Origin: Nocardioides terrae
GTDB taxonomy: Bacteria; Actinomycetota; Actinomycetes; Propionibacteriales; Nocardioidaceae
Reading direction: 5' to 3'
DNA: 64,000 nucleotides
NCBI RefSeq assembly: GCF_900112345.1
Contig: NZ_FOLB01000001.1
Coordinates: 186,001 to 250,000, forward strand
Part shown: piece after piece, positions 42,238 through 51,900 of the stretch
Numbering within the stretch: position 1 is the stretch's first letter
How the letters are laid out: each line of letters starts with the position of its first letter
Made by a program: the position numbers and the translations under genes
Notes under the pieces: generated by a model
What the model saw: only the letters and a program-made list of their open reading frames with translations
What the model was told of the DNA's origin: nothing
Database searches by the model: none

Positions 42238-43422
42238 ATGCGAGCCGTGACCTGGCAGGGACCCAAGCACATGAGTGTCGAGGAGGTCCCCGACCCGACC
42301 ATCAAGGACCCGACCGACGCGATCATCCGCGTCACCAGCACCGGCCTGTGCGGGTCCGACCTGCACCTCTACGAGCCCCTGAGCCCGTTCATGACCGCCG
42401 GCGACGTCGTCGGCCACGAGCCGATGGGCATCGTCGAGGAGGTCGGCTCGGAGGTCGGCGACCTCAAGCCCGGCGACCGGGTCGTGGTGCCGTTCAACGT
42501 CAGCTGCGGCTCGTGCTGGATGTGCGAGCGCGGCTTCCAGAGCCAGTGCGAGACGACGCAGAACCACGAGCACCACACGGGCGCGAGCCTGCTCGGCTAC
42601 AGCAAGCTGTACGGGCAGGTGCCCGGTGGCCAGGCCGAGTACCTGCGGGTGCCGTTCGCCGGCTACGGCCCGATCAAGGTGCCGGAGGGTCCGCCCGACG
42701 ACCGGTTCGTCTACCTCTCCGACGTGCTGCCCACCTCCTGGCAGGCCGTGGAGTACGCCGGCGTCGGACCCGGCGACACGCTCCTGGTCCTCGGCGCCGG
42801 TCCGATCGGCGACATGTCGACGCGCATCGCGCTGCACCGCGGCGTCCGCGTCATCGTCGCCGACCGCGTGCCCGAGCGGCTCACCCGCGTCTCCTCCCGT
42901 GGCGCCGAGGTGATCAACATCGACGAGGCCGGCAAGGAGCTCGGCGACCGGGTCCGCGAGCTGACCGGCGGCCGCGGCACCGACGCCGTGATCGACGCGG
43001 TCGGCATGGAGGCGCACGGCTCGCCGGTGGTCGAGATGACCCACAAGATGGTCGGCCGGCTGCCCGATGCGATCGCGCAGCCGTTCATGAAGAAGGCCGG
43101 CATCGACCGGCTGGCGGCCCTGATGAGCGCCTTCGACGCGGTCCGGCGGGGCGGCACCGTCTCGCTCTCCGGCGTCTACGGCGGGGCGATGGACCCGATC
43201 AACATGATGCAGCTCTTCGACAAGCAGGTGACGCTGCGGATGGGCCAGGCCAACGTCCGGCGCTGGAGCGACGACATCCTCGACCTCCTGACGCAGGACG
43301 AGGACGTGCTCGGCGTGGAGTCGTTCGCGACGCACCACCTGTCACTCGACGACGCCCCGTCGGCGTATGCCGACTTCCGCGCCAAGAAGGACGGCATGGT
43401 GAAGGTGCTGTTCAACCCGTGA
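42238..43422 (+). CDS. Zinc-dependent alcohol dehydrogenase
   Basis: A 394-residue medium-chain dehydrogenase. Catalytic zinc ligands: CGSDLHLYEPLSP (Cys near residue 39) and GHEPMGIVEEVGS (His near 61). Structural zinc cysteine cluster CGSCWMCERGFQSQCE (about 96-111) complete. NAD-binding motif VLGAGPIGDMSTRIA near 184. Close to the glutathione-independent formaldehyde-dehydrogenase-like branch by length and the KMVGRLPDAIAQPFMKK region. Alcohol or aldehyde oxidation; substrate not predicted. GGAGAC before the ATG. Likely operon with the SDR. Confidence 0.94.
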   Translation: MRAVTWQGPKHMSVEEVPDPTIKDPTDAIIRVTSTGLCGSDLHLYEPLSPFMTAGDVVGHEPMGIVEEVGSEVGDLKPGDRVVVPFNVSCGSCWMCERGFQSQCETTQNHEHHTGASLLGYSKLYGQVPGGQAEYLRVPFAGYGPIKVPEGPPDDRFVYLSDVLPTSWQAVEYAGVGPGDTLLVLGAGPIGDMSTRIALHRGVRVIVADRVPERLTRVSSRGAEVINIDEAGKELGDRVRELTGGRGTDAVIDAVGMEAHGSPVVEMTHKMVGRLPDAIAQPFMKKAGIDRLAALMSAFDAVRRGGTVSLSGVYGGAMDPINMMQLFDKQVTLRMGQANVRRWSDDILDLLTQDEDVLGVESFATHHLSLDDAPSAYADFRAKKDGMVKVLFNP

Positions 43423-43509
43423 GCGGCCCGATCCGGCGGATGCCGCTGTACCGCCACGTGAAAGCGGGTACATGATCGACTCGACCATCCCCACACCCTT
43501 GGAGGAACC

Positions 43510-43725
43510 ATGACCGACGGACCGCTCAGCGACGACGACCTGACCACCACCGGCGCAACCGGTCCCGACGCCTCCGTGGGCGGCGACGCCGACGGCACCG
43601 ACGGCGACGGCACGGACGGGACCGACGGCGACACCACCGATGGCGACGGGACCGACGGGACCGACGGTGACGCCACCGACGGTGACGGCACCGACGGTGG
43701 CGACAGCGACGGGACCGACGCCTAG
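43510..43725 (+). CDS. Short acidic Asp/Gly/Thr-repeat protein
   Basis: A 71-residue protein with a strong ribosome binding site (GGAGGAACC before the ATG). The first 27 residues (MTDGPLSDDDLTTTGATGPD...) are non-repetitive; from residue 28 it is built of DGTDGDGTDG units almost to the end, with no Lys, Arg or aromatic residues and no cysteine. It looks disordered and able to bind divalent cations. Tight packing with a JmjC-like oxygenase and a ferredoxin-like gene makes it a candidate substrate peptide. I do not recognise the family. A non-coding repeat is possible, but the start signal and third-position codon changes argue for translation. Confidence 0.7.
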   Translation: MTDGPLSDDDLTTTGATGPDASVGGDADGTDGDGTDGTDGDTTDGDGTDGTDGDATDGDGTDGGDSDGTDA

Positions 43726-43761
43726 ATGACCGCCTCCTCCTCGGAGCCGGTCGTCGGGTGA
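43726..43761 (+). CDS. Possible 11-codon linker ORF coupled to the oxygenase gene
   Basis: ATG directly after the TAG of the acidic repeat gene opens an ORF encoding MTASSSEPVVG; its TGA overlaps the GTG start of the oxygenase gene (GTGA). It may serve only to pass ribosomes from the repeat gene to the oxygenase gene. No ribosome binding site of its own is convincing, so confidence is low. Confidence 0.3.
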   Translation: MTASSSEPVVG

Positions 43762-44873
43762 ACGCCCTCGACCTGCTCAGCGGTGACGCCCAGACCTTCC
43801 TCGCGAAGGTCTGGGCGTCCCGCGTGCACCTCCACCGCACCGAGCCCGACGAGCTGGTCGGGCTGCTGTCCCTCGACGACGCCGACGCGCTCCTCACCGA
43901 CACCGCGATCCGGACGCCGGCCGTCCGGGTGGCCAAGGACGGCGCCGTCCTGGCCGAGTCGTCCTACACCCGCCACGCGACGATCGCGGGCAAGCAGCTG
44001 ACCGGGCTCGTCGACCCGCGCCGGGCGCTGGAGCTCTTCGCCGACGGCGCGACGATCGTCCTCCAGGGGCTGCACCGCTACCACCCGCCGCTGACCCGGC
44101 TGGTGGCCGAGCTCGAGCTCGCGCTCGGACACCCCTGCCAGGCCAACGCCTACCTCACGCCGCCGGGCGCCCAGGGATTCGCCGTGCACTCCGACAGCCA
44201 CGACGTCTTCGTCTTCCAGACGGCCGGCTCCAAGCAGTGGGAGATCCACGGCGCCGACGGTGCCGAGGAGGTCCTCCTCGAGCCGGGCCTGTCGATGTAC
44301 CTGCCCGCGGGCACGCCGCATGCCGCCCGCGCCCAGGAGACCGTGTCGCTGCACGTCACCATCGGCATCAACCAGCTGACCTGGCGCGGACTGGTCGAGC
44401 GGACCGTCTCGCCGCTCCTCGCGGGCGTCGACGGTGGCCACCTGCCGGCCGGCTACCTCGACGACCCGGCCCTGCTGCGCGACGGGCTGGCCGAGCGGCT
44501 CGAGACCCTCGCCGCCGAGGTACGCCGCCTCGACACCGCGGCCGCCGTCGGGGCCGAGATCCGCCGCTTCCTCACCTCGCGCCCACCCCGGCTCTCCGGC
44601 GGGCTCCAGGACGTCCTCTCCGCGGGGTCGGTGGAGGTCACGACGCGGCTGCGCCGTCGCCCCGGACACCCGTGCGTCCTGCTCGACCGCGGCGAGCAGG
44701 TCGAGGTGCTGCTCGGCGACCGCGCGATGACCGGTCCCGCCCGGATCAGGCCCGCCCTGGAGGAGCTCCGGCTGCGCGCCGAGCTGACCCCCGCCGACCT
44801 GCCCCTGGACCCGGAGAGCAGTGTCGTGCTGTGCCGCCGCCTGGTCCGGGAGGGCCTGTTGGAGATCGTGTGA
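43758..44873 (+). CDS. JmjC-like cupin 2-oxoglutarate/Fe(II) oxygenase (ribosomal-oxygenase type)
   Basis: A 371-residue protein of the cupin_4/YcfD group. The iron facial triad is visible: GFAVHSDSHDVFVFQTAGSKQWEIHG gives His-x-Asp near residues 141-143, and the second His lies in MYLPAGTPHAARAQE near 197. The C-terminal part (LLLEELRLRAELTPADLPL-like, here LEELRLRAELTPADLPLD) is a dimerisation/winged-helix region. Family members hydroxylate ribosomal protein side chains (for example Arg in bL16). The GTG start overlaps an 11-codon ORF. It is in a tight run with the acidic repeat gene and the ferredoxin-like gene, so a protein or peptide substrate is plausible; the ribosome is the standard alternative. 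Confidence 0.88.
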   Translation: MNALDLLSGDAQTFLAKVWASRVHLHRTEPDELVGLLSLDDADALLTDTAIRTPAVRVAKDGAVLAESSYTRHATIAGKQLTGLVDPRRALELFADGATIVLQGLHRYHPPLTRLVAELELALGHPCQANAYLTPPGAQGFAVHSDSHDVFVFQTAGSKQWEIHGADGAEEVLLEPGLSMYLPAGTPHAARAQETVSLHVTIGINQLTWRGLVERTVSPLLAGVDGGHLPAGYLDDPALLRDGLAERLETLAAEVRRLDTAAAVGAEIRRFLTSRPPRLSGGLQDVLSAGSVEVTTRLRRRPGHPCVLLDRGEQVEVLLGDRAMTGPARIRPALEELRLRAELTPADLPLDPESSVVLCRRLVREGLLEIV

Positions 44874-45811
44874 GCGTCGCCAGCGACGCCGACGGTCCAG
44901 CCGGCACCCCTGCCTGGCGCTGCGCGGCCGCGAGCCTCGACCGCGACGAGCCGGTCGCGGGCAGCGCCACCCACGTCCGTACCTGGCTGCTGCTCGAGCA
45001 CGTCGGCCCCTGGGGTCGCACGGCCCTGCTCGACGCCCGCCTGCCCGACGGACTGGGCGCCGAGCTGAGCCGGCGCGCCCAGCAGCTGCGCGCCAAGATC
45101 CTCCTGATCCGGCGCTACAGCTCCGAGCCGGACAGCAGCGACGGGCTCCGGGTCTTCGCCGCGCAGGCGGACCCCGTCGCGCCGCGGCTGGAGTCAGGCC
45201 TGCTCAGCGACCCGCGCGACGTGCTGGACCTCGACCTGGCCGCACTGCGCCACGGCGGCACGACCGGCCTGTCGGCGCACGACGGAGACATCTACTGCGT
45301 CTGCACCAACGGCCGTCACGACGCCTGCTGCGCCGAGCGCGGGCGACCGGTCGCGAAGGCGCTCGCTGCGGCCCACCCGGAGGAGACGTGGGAGGTCTCG
45401 CACGTAGGCGGCGACCGATTCGCGGGCAACATGGTGGTGCTCCCCCACGGGCTCTACTACGGACAGCTCGACCCGGCCGGCGCACTGGACGTGATCGCCG
45501 CCCAGCGCGCGGGCCGGCTCGACCTCGACCGGCTCCGCGGCCGGTCGACGCACCCGATGCCCGTCCAGGCCGCCGAGATCGCGCTGCGCCGCGAGCTCGG
45601 CCTGACCGGCTTCGACGAGGTGCGGCTCACCGGCGCGACGAGCGACGGCGAGGTGACCCGCGCGGTCTTCAGCACGCCGACGAGCGGGTACGCGGTGAGG
45701 GTGCGTACCACCCGCTCCCCCGCCACGGCCGTCCGACTGACCTGCACCGCGGGACGACCCGAGCCGCCGATCGCGCACGACGTGCTCGGGATCGCCGAAG
45801 CGGGGACGTGA
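44870..45811 (+). CDS. Sucrase/ferredoxin-like protein
   Basis: A 313-residue protein of the sucrase/ferredoxin-like family (thioredoxin-like [2Fe-2S] fold). The cluster motif is CVCTNGRHDACCAERG (about residues 142-157), with HVGGDRFAGNMVVLPHGLYYGQL following. It could supply electrons. GTG 44870 overlaps the oxygenase stop by four bases, so the two genes are translationally coupled and likely functionally linked. In yeast the related Apd1 acts in redox and copper homeostasis; no role is proven for bacterial members. Confidence 0.88.
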   Translation: MSVASDADGPAGTPAWRCAAASLDRDEPVAGSATHVRTWLLLEHVGPWGRTALLDARLPDGLGAELSRRAQQLRAKILLIRRYSSEPDSSDGLRVFAAQADPVAPRLESGLLSDPRDVLDLDLAALRHGGTTGLSAHDGDIYCVCTNGRHDACCAERGRPVAKALAAAHPEETWEVSHVGGDRFAGNMVVLPHGLYYGQLDPAGALDVIAAQRAGRLDLDRLRGRSTHPMPVQAAEIALRRELGLTGFDEVRLTGATSDGEVTRAVFSTPTSGYAVRVRTTRSPATAVRLTCTAGRPEPPIAHDVLGIAEAGT

Positions 45812-45836
45812 CCGGTCGTTTGGCAGGCTGGAGAGT

Positions 45837-47258
45837 GTGATGACCGTCGAGTCCGAGCCCGTCGCGGGTCGCTACCGCCTGATCCGCGAGGTCGGCCGGG
45901 GCGGCATGGGCGCAGTCTGGTTGGCCCACGACGAGCTGCTCGGCCGGGACGTCGCGCTGAAGCGGCTCGGCCACTTCGAGGGGGTCCAGAGCCGGGTGCG
46001 GGCCGAGCGCGAGGCCCAGCTCGCCGCCCGGCTCAGCCATCCCAACGTGGTCACCGTCTTCGACCTCGCGGAGGACGACGACACCCGCTGGCTGGTGATG
46101 GAGTACGTCGAGGGCACGACCCTCTCCCGGCTCGCGGCCCTCCGCGACGGGCTGCCGCTCGACGAGGCGGCGGCGATCATCCGGCAGGCGGCCGAGGCGC
46201 TCCGCGTGGCGCACGCGGCCGGCATCGTGCACCGCGACGTGAAGCCGTCGAACCTCATCGTCGCGCTCGACGGGACGACCAAGCTCACCGACTTCGGCAT
46301 CGCCCGCGGTGACGCCGACGACACGCTGACGGCGACCGGCATCCTCACCGGGTCGCCGGCCTACCTCGCGCCCGAGGTGGCCTCCGGGACGACGGCCACG
46401 CCGGCCAGCGACATGTGGTCGCTGGGCGGCACGCTCTTCCAGGCGGTCACCGGCCGGACGCCGTACGAGCTGGGTGACAACGTGGTCGCCGGGCTGGTCC
46501 GGATCGTGCACGACGACCCGCCGCGGCTGCCGGCCGGATCCGGGCCGCTCGGCACGGTGCTCGCGGCCACGATGGTCAAGGACCCGGCGAGCCGCTGGAC
46601 CGCAGCGCAGGTGTGCGACTTCCTCGACACCGTCGCCACGGCGCCGCCCGGCGCATCGCTCCCGCTCCCGACCGACGGGCCCGACAGCACCCAGGTTCTG
46701 CCCGAGACGCCGACCGCCGCCCGGCCCGCTCGGCCTGCCCGGCGTGCACCGGCGGCCCGGTCCCGCCTGGTCTGGCCGGTCATGGCAGCGGTCCTGATCC
46801 TCGTCCTGGTGCTCGGCGGCTGGCTGCTCAGCCGGTCCCGCTCCCCGAACAACGAGCCCTCGGCCACGTCGACGTCGACGTCGGGCCCGGCGAAGGGCGC
46901 CACCGGCACACCGCAGACCTCGACCACCCAGGCCGCGAAGCCGACCGCCGAGGAGATGACGTCGTTCCTGCGCGGCTACCTCACGACCGTTACCAGCGAC
47001 ACCCGAGCGGCCTTCGCGATGCTGACCCCGTCCTTCCAGCAGGCGTCGGGCGGGTACGCCGGCTACGACTCCTTCTGGAAGCACGTCCACCAGGCCACCC
47101 CGAGCGGGATCCGGGCGGACCCCGAGGAGCTGACGGTGAGCTACCACGTCGACTACGCCGGACCGAAGAAGAAGGTGAGCGGCGGATCCGACGACGTACG
47201 GCTCCAGCTGGTCTACGACGGGGCCGGCCACTACCTCATCGACGGCGAGCCGAAGTGA
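45837..47258 (+). CDS. Membrane Ser/Thr protein kinase without PASTA domains
   Basis: A 473-residue protein. Kinase domain about residues 8-265: GRGGMGAVWLAHDELLGRDVALKRLG (P-loop and catalytic Lys), HRDVKPSNLIV (catalytic loop), TDFGIARG (DFG), then APEVASG. One membrane helix about 315-337 (WPVMAAVLILVLVLGGWLLS), then a short extracellular domain of some 120 residues (FLRGYLTTVTSDTRAAFAMLTPSFQQASGG) of unknown ligand. No PASTA repeats, unlike PknB. GTG 45837 or ATG 45840. It starts 25 bases after the ferredoxin-like gene. Confidence 0.93.
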   Translation: MMTVESEPVAGRYRLIREVGRGGMGAVWLAHDELLGRDVALKRLGHFEGVQSRVRAEREAQLAARLSHPNVVTVFDLAEDDDTRWLVMEYVEGTTLSRLAALRDGLPLDEAAAIIRQAAEALRVAHAAGIVHRDVKPSNLIVALDGTTKLTDFGIARGDADDTLTATGILTGSPAYLAPEVASGTTATPASDMWSLGGTLFQAVTGRTPYELGDNVVAGLVRIVHDDPPRLPAGSGPLGTVLAATMVKDPASRWTAAQVCDFLDTVATAPPGASLPLPTDGPDSTQVLPETPTAARPARPARRAPAARSRLVWPVMAAVLILVLVLGGWLLSRSRSPNNEPSATSTSTSGPAKGATGTPQTSTTQAAKPTAEEMTSFLRGYLTTVTSDTRAAFAMLTPSFQQASGGYAGYDSFWKHVHQATPSGIRADPEELTVSYHVDYAGPKKKVSGGSDDVRLQLVYDGAGHYLIDGEPK

Positions 47259-47289
47259 TCAAACCAGACCGATCTAGTAGACTAAACCC

Positions 47290-48735
47290 GTGACGATCGA
47301 CGCCCTCCCTCACCGGACCCGCCACCGCATCGCCGTGATCGGCGGTGGCGCGAGCGGCGTGCTCACCGCCGTCAACCTGCTCGCCCGCTCCGACGACCCC
47401 GGCCTCGAGGTCGTGATCCACGAGGCGAGCGGCGTGGTCGGGCGCGGCGTCGCCTACGGCACCAACGACCAGCGCCACCTGCTCAACGTCCGCGCCCGGC
47501 ACATGAGCGCCTTCCCGGACTCACCCGGCGACCTCCTCGACTGGGCGCTGCGGACCGGTCGCAGCGACGACCCGCAGGGCTTCCTGCCCCGCGCGGACTT
47601 CGCGATCTACCTGCAGGACCGGCTCACCGACGTCGCGGACGACCGGCTGCGCATCCGGGCCGGCCGGGTGACCGACATCGTGCGCACCGACCCCGGCTCC
47701 GACTCCGACCCGGCCGGCGGCTTCGAGATCGTCACCGAGCGGAGCCGCAGCCGCGCCGACGCCGTCGTGCTCTGCCTCGGCAACCAGCGGCCCGCGCCCC
47801 TGCGCGACGCATCCGGCGAGCCGCTCGCCGAGGCGCCCTGGCACCTGGCGAACCCGTGGGATCTCGGCCGTCTGCGCACCCTGCCCGCCGACGCGCGCGT
47901 CCTCGTCATCGGCACCGGCCTGACCGCGATCGACACGGCTATCACGTTGCTGGAGGACGGCCCCCGCCGCCGGGTCTCCCTGGTCAGCCGGAGCGGGATC
48001 CTGCCCAAGCCCCACGTCGAGCAGCAGCACACCGCGTGGGTGACCAAGGTGCCCGCCGGCCCCCTCACCGCCGACCTGCTCGCCGCCGCGGTCAGGGCCG
48101 AGTGCGAGGCAGCGCGCCACCTCGGGGTGAACTGGCGCAACGTCGTCGACGGCCTCCGGCCGCATACCCAGGACATCTGGCGACGGCTGCCGTTGCCGGA
48201 GCGTCGACGCTTCCTGTCGGTCTACGACCGCGAGTGGGAGGTACGTCGGCACCGGATGGCCCCCGAGGTCGCGCTCCGGCTGGCGCGCTACCGCTTCGAG
48301 GGCCGGCTCACCGTCGCGTCGGGCGCCCTGCACACAACCACCGACCTCGGGGCGCGATGTGCCGTCTCGACGGCGCCGGGCGGCCCGGCTTCCGAGGTCG
48401 ATGCGGTGGTGAACTGCACCGGGCCGCTCTCGGACCTCGGCCGCGCGACGGACCCGCTGCTCGTGGCGCTGCGGGACAGCGGGCTGATCGCGCCTGACCC
48501 GCTCGCACTCGGCCTCGACACGACGCTCGACGGCCGCGTGGTCGGGATCGACGGCGGCGTCGTCGGCGGGCTGTTCACGGTCGGCCCGGCTCGCAAGGGC
48601 ACGCTGTGGGAGTCGACGGCCATCCCCGAGATCCGCGCCCAGGCCGCGGGTGTCGCCGCGATCCTGTCCGATCAGCTGGACGGTTCGGGAACGTCCACCT
48701 TCGAGCAGTCGACCTTGGGGTTGACGCCGAAGTAG
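47290..48735 (+). CDS. FAD/NAD(P)-binding protein (NAD_binding_9 type)
   Basis: A 481-residue flavoprotein. FAD motif AVIGGGASGVLTAVNLL (about residues 15-31), GRGVAYGTNDQRHLLNVRARHMSAFPDSPGDLLDWAL (characteristic of the NAD_binding_9/HI0933-like family), second Rossmann VLVIGTGLTAIDTAITLL near 205, and VGPARKGTLWESTAIPEIRAQA near the C-terminus. Members occur with hydroxylase or siderophore genes, but no partner is visible here. GTG start. The preceding 31 bases are unusually AT-rich and may hold the promoter. Its 3' end overlaps a convergent gene by 64 bases. Confidence 0.88.
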   Translation: MTIDALPHRTRHRIAVIGGGASGVLTAVNLLARSDDPGLEVVIHEASGVVGRGVAYGTNDQRHLLNVRARHMSAFPDSPGDLLDWALRTGRSDDPQGFLPRADFAIYLQDRLTDVADDRLRIRAGRVTDIVRTDPGSDSDPAGGFEIVTERSRSRADAVVLCLGNQRPAPLRDASGEPLAEAPWHLANPWDLGRLRTLPADARVLVIGTGLTAIDTAITLLEDGPRRRVSLVSRSGILPKPHVEQQHTAWVTKVPAGPLTADLLAAAVRAECEAARHLGVNWRNVVDGLRPHTQDIWRRLPLPERRRFLSVYDREWEVRRHRMAPEVALRLARYRFEGRLTVASGALHTTTDLGARCAVSTAPGGPASEVDAVVNCTGPLSDLGRATDPLLVALRDSGLIAPDPLALGLDTTLDGRVVGIDGGVVGGLFTVGPARKGTLWESTAIPEIRAQAAGVAAILSDQLDGSGTSTFEQSTLGLTPK

Positions 48736-48884
48736 TTGAGCGGCCCCGCCACGATGGTGAGGGCGGTGTCACCGACGTCCTTGCAGCTGACGTCGTCGTC
48801 ACCGCTGAAGTAGTCACGCTGGTAGGCCGCGAACGCCCCGATCAGCAACCAGATCAGCACGATCAGTCCGATGAGTCCCCGCAT
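48672..48884 (-). CDS. Small single-span membrane protein
   Basis: A 70-residue protein: an N-terminal membrane helix (MRGLIGLIVLIWLLIGAFAAY), then QRDYFSGDDDVSCKDVGDTALTIVAGPLNYFGVNPKVDC with two cysteines that could form an extracytoplasmic disulfide. I recognise it as a common uncharacterised actinobacterial small protein. The ATG at 48884 is preceded at some distance by GAGAGGG. Its last 64 bases run antisense inside the FAD-protein gene. Confidence 0.82.
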   Translation of the reverse strand: MRGLIGLIVLIWLLIGAFAAYQRDYFSGDDDVSCKDVGDTALTIVAGPLNYFGVNPKVDCSKVDVPEPSS

Positions 48885-48931
48885 GGGGAGGTCGTACCCT
48901 CTCGCGACGGCGCGCAACCGTCGGCCGCGCG

Positions 48932-51900
48932 TCAGAAGGTCCGGGCCGCCCAGACGACCTTGCCCTCGGAGGTGCTGCGGCTCCCCCACCGGTCGGCGAC
49001 GGCCTCGACGATGGTCAGCCCGCGCCCGCTCTCGGAATCGCGGTCGACCCGGCGTCGTCGCGGCCGCAGCGGCGTGGCGTCGACGACCTCGATCAGGACC
49101 TCGTGGGGGACGTGGCGCAGGCGCAGCTCGTAGGGGCCGCGCGCGTGCCGCACCGAGTTCGTGACGAGCTCGCTGGTGATCAGCTCGAGGTCGGCCACGA
49201 TCCGCTGCGGCAGCTGCCACCGCTGCAGCTGCGCAGCGACGGCGCGGCGGGCCCGCGCCACCGAGGCCGGCTCCTCCTCCAGGGACACCCTCATCAGCTG
49301 GCTGCCGGAGTCGTGCACCTTGACCACGGCCAGCGCCACGTCGTCGTTGGCCCCGTGCGCGAGCAGCTCGACGAGGGTCTCGGGCAGGTCGGCGACGGGC
49401 CGGCCGCGCAGGTCCACGAGTGCCGTCTCGAGGGCCTCGATCCGCGCGCCGAGGTCGACGCCGCGCCGCTCCACGAGCCCGTCGGTGTAGACGGTGAGGA
49501 GCCCGCCGACGGGCAGCTCGACGCGACGCGTCGCGAAGCCGACGTACCCCGACCCGAGCGGCGGCCCGTCCACCGAGAGCTGCGCGGTCGTCCCGTCCGG
49601 ACGGACCAGGATCGGCGGGACGTGACCGGCGTTGGCATAGCTGAGCGAGCGATCGGTGTCGTCGTAGACGCCGTAGACGCACGTGACGATGCCCTCGGGA
49701 GCGACCTCCTGCACGATCGCGTCGAGGTTCTCGACGACCTCGCCGGGCGTGAGGTCGAGCCGGGCCAGGGCGCGCACAGCCGCCTTGATCTGACCCATCA
49801 CCGACGCGGCGCGCACGCCACGGCCCATGACGTCACCGATCACCAGCGCGGTCCGGCCGCCGCCGAGCGCGATGACGTCGTACCAGTCGCCGCCGACCTG
49901 CATGCCTTCTACGCCGGGGCGGTAGAAGGTGGCCACCTCGAGCGCCTCGGAGTGCGGCTCGACGTCGGGCAGCAGGCTGTGCTGCAGCTCCTCGGCGATC
50001 GCGCGGTCGCGGGCGACGGCGTGGCGCTCGGCCGCCGCCGCGGCGTGCTGGAGCTGGATCATCCGGCGCTGCACGCGCAGCCGCGCGAGCAGCTCGCGCG
50101 CTGCGAACGGCTTCACCAGGTAGTCGTCGGCGCCCGCCTCCAGTCCGTCGGCCATGCCGTCCTCGCCGGCCCGGGCCGACAGCATCACGACGGGTACGCC
50201 GGCCAGGCGGGCGTCCTGCTTCATCCGAGCCAACAGGCCGAACCCGCCCAGGCGCGGCATCATCACGTCCGAGACGACGATGTCGACCGGCCGCTCGGCC
50301 AGCAGCTCCAGCGCCTCGATCCCGTCGGTGGCGGTGAGCACGACGTAGTCCTCGGCGAGCAGGTCGGCGACGTAGGTGCGCATGTCGTCGTTGTCGTCGA
50401 CGACCAGCACGGTGGCGCGCTCGCCCCCGTGCTCTGGCCCGTGCTCGGCCCCGTGCCCGACGACCTCGTGTGGCGCCTCCGCCCCGGCCTCCAGCCAGCG
50501 GACGGTGTCCTCGACGATCGACTGACCGGGGACCGGCCACCCGAGGTCGTCGGTGGAGTCGGCCACCTGCTCGGCGGGCAGGTGGTCGTGGCCGAACGGG
50601 ATCCTGACCGTGAAGGTGCTCCCCTCACCCAACCGGCTCCGGACCTCGACCTCGCCCCCGTGGAGGTCCGCGAGCTGGGCGACCAGCGCCAGGCCGACCC
50701 CGGAGCCCTCGATGCTGCGCGAGGCGGCGCGGCGGACCCGGTGGAACCGTTCGAAGAGCCGCGGCAGCTCCTCCTCGGGGATGCCGGTCCCCGTGTCGGA
50801 GACCCGCAGGACGGCACGGTCGCCGTCGGCGTCCCCCTCACGGTCCACGCTCACGGTGATCCCGCCCTCGAAGGTGAACTTGAAGGCGTTGGAGAGCAGG
50901 TTGAGGACGATCTTGGCCCAGTGGCCGCGGTCGACGTACGTCTCGCCCTCCAGCGTGCCGGTCACGGCGAGCCGCAGGCCGGCCCTGTCCGCGGCGCTCT
51001 CGAACATGCTGGCCAGCTCGGCGGTGTAGCGCAGCAGGTCGGTGGGCTGGAAGGTCGACTCGTCCCGCAACGCGTCGAGGCGGGAGAAGTCGAGCAGCGT
51101 GTTGACGAGGCCGAGCATCCGGCTGCCGTTGCGCGCGATGACCTGGAGCCGGGTGCGCTGGGTGTCGTCCAGCGGGTGCCGCTCGTCCGCCAGGGCATCC
51201 TCGGCGGGCCCGAGCAGCAGGGTGAGGGGCGTGCGCAGCTCGTGGCTGACGTTGGCGAGGAAGTCCGACTTCGCCTCGTCGAGCCGGCCGAGCGCCTCGG
51301 AGCGCTCCTTCTCCTGCTCCATCGCGCGCGCGTCGGTGATGGCGGCCGAGAAGTGCCCTGCGATCAGGTCGGCGAAGTCGAAGAAGCTCCCGTCGACGGG
51401 CCGGTGCCGGTTCGCTCCGAGGGCCAGGAAGCCGTAGGGCGTCGCGTTCATCGGGCGCGGCAGCGGGACGAGCACCGCCTTCTCCGGCGGCAGCCGCCAG
51501 ACCCCCGTCGGCAGGTCAGGGAAGCGCTCGTCGATGGCGTCGACGGTCACGCGGGACCCCTCGGCCAGCCGTCCCACGGGCCAGACCGGGTCGGCATCGC
51601 CCGCCTCGATGCGCCGGGGCGCCGCCGGATGGCCCGGGTCGATGCCCGACGTACCGGCCAAGGACGCGCTGCCGTCACCGTCGAAGAGATAGGCCGCGAC
51701 CCACGGCAGCGACCCCTGGTTGAAGGCCAGGTGGTCACAGCCCGCGCGTACGGCGTCGGCGACCGTCTCGGCGGTGGAGACGCGGATGCCGAGGTCCCGC
51801 AGGGTGCTGGCGCGGCGCTCGCCGACCACCTGCTCGGTGACCTCGGCGACGACACAGAGCAGCCCCTTGATCACACCGTCGTCGTCGGTCAGCGGTGAGT

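Noticed and set aside
43510..43725. Non-coding minisatellite instead of a gene
   Set aside because: A strong ribosome binding site, an in-frame start and stop and codon-phase variation in the repeat favour a gene, though this remains the least certain part of the cassette.
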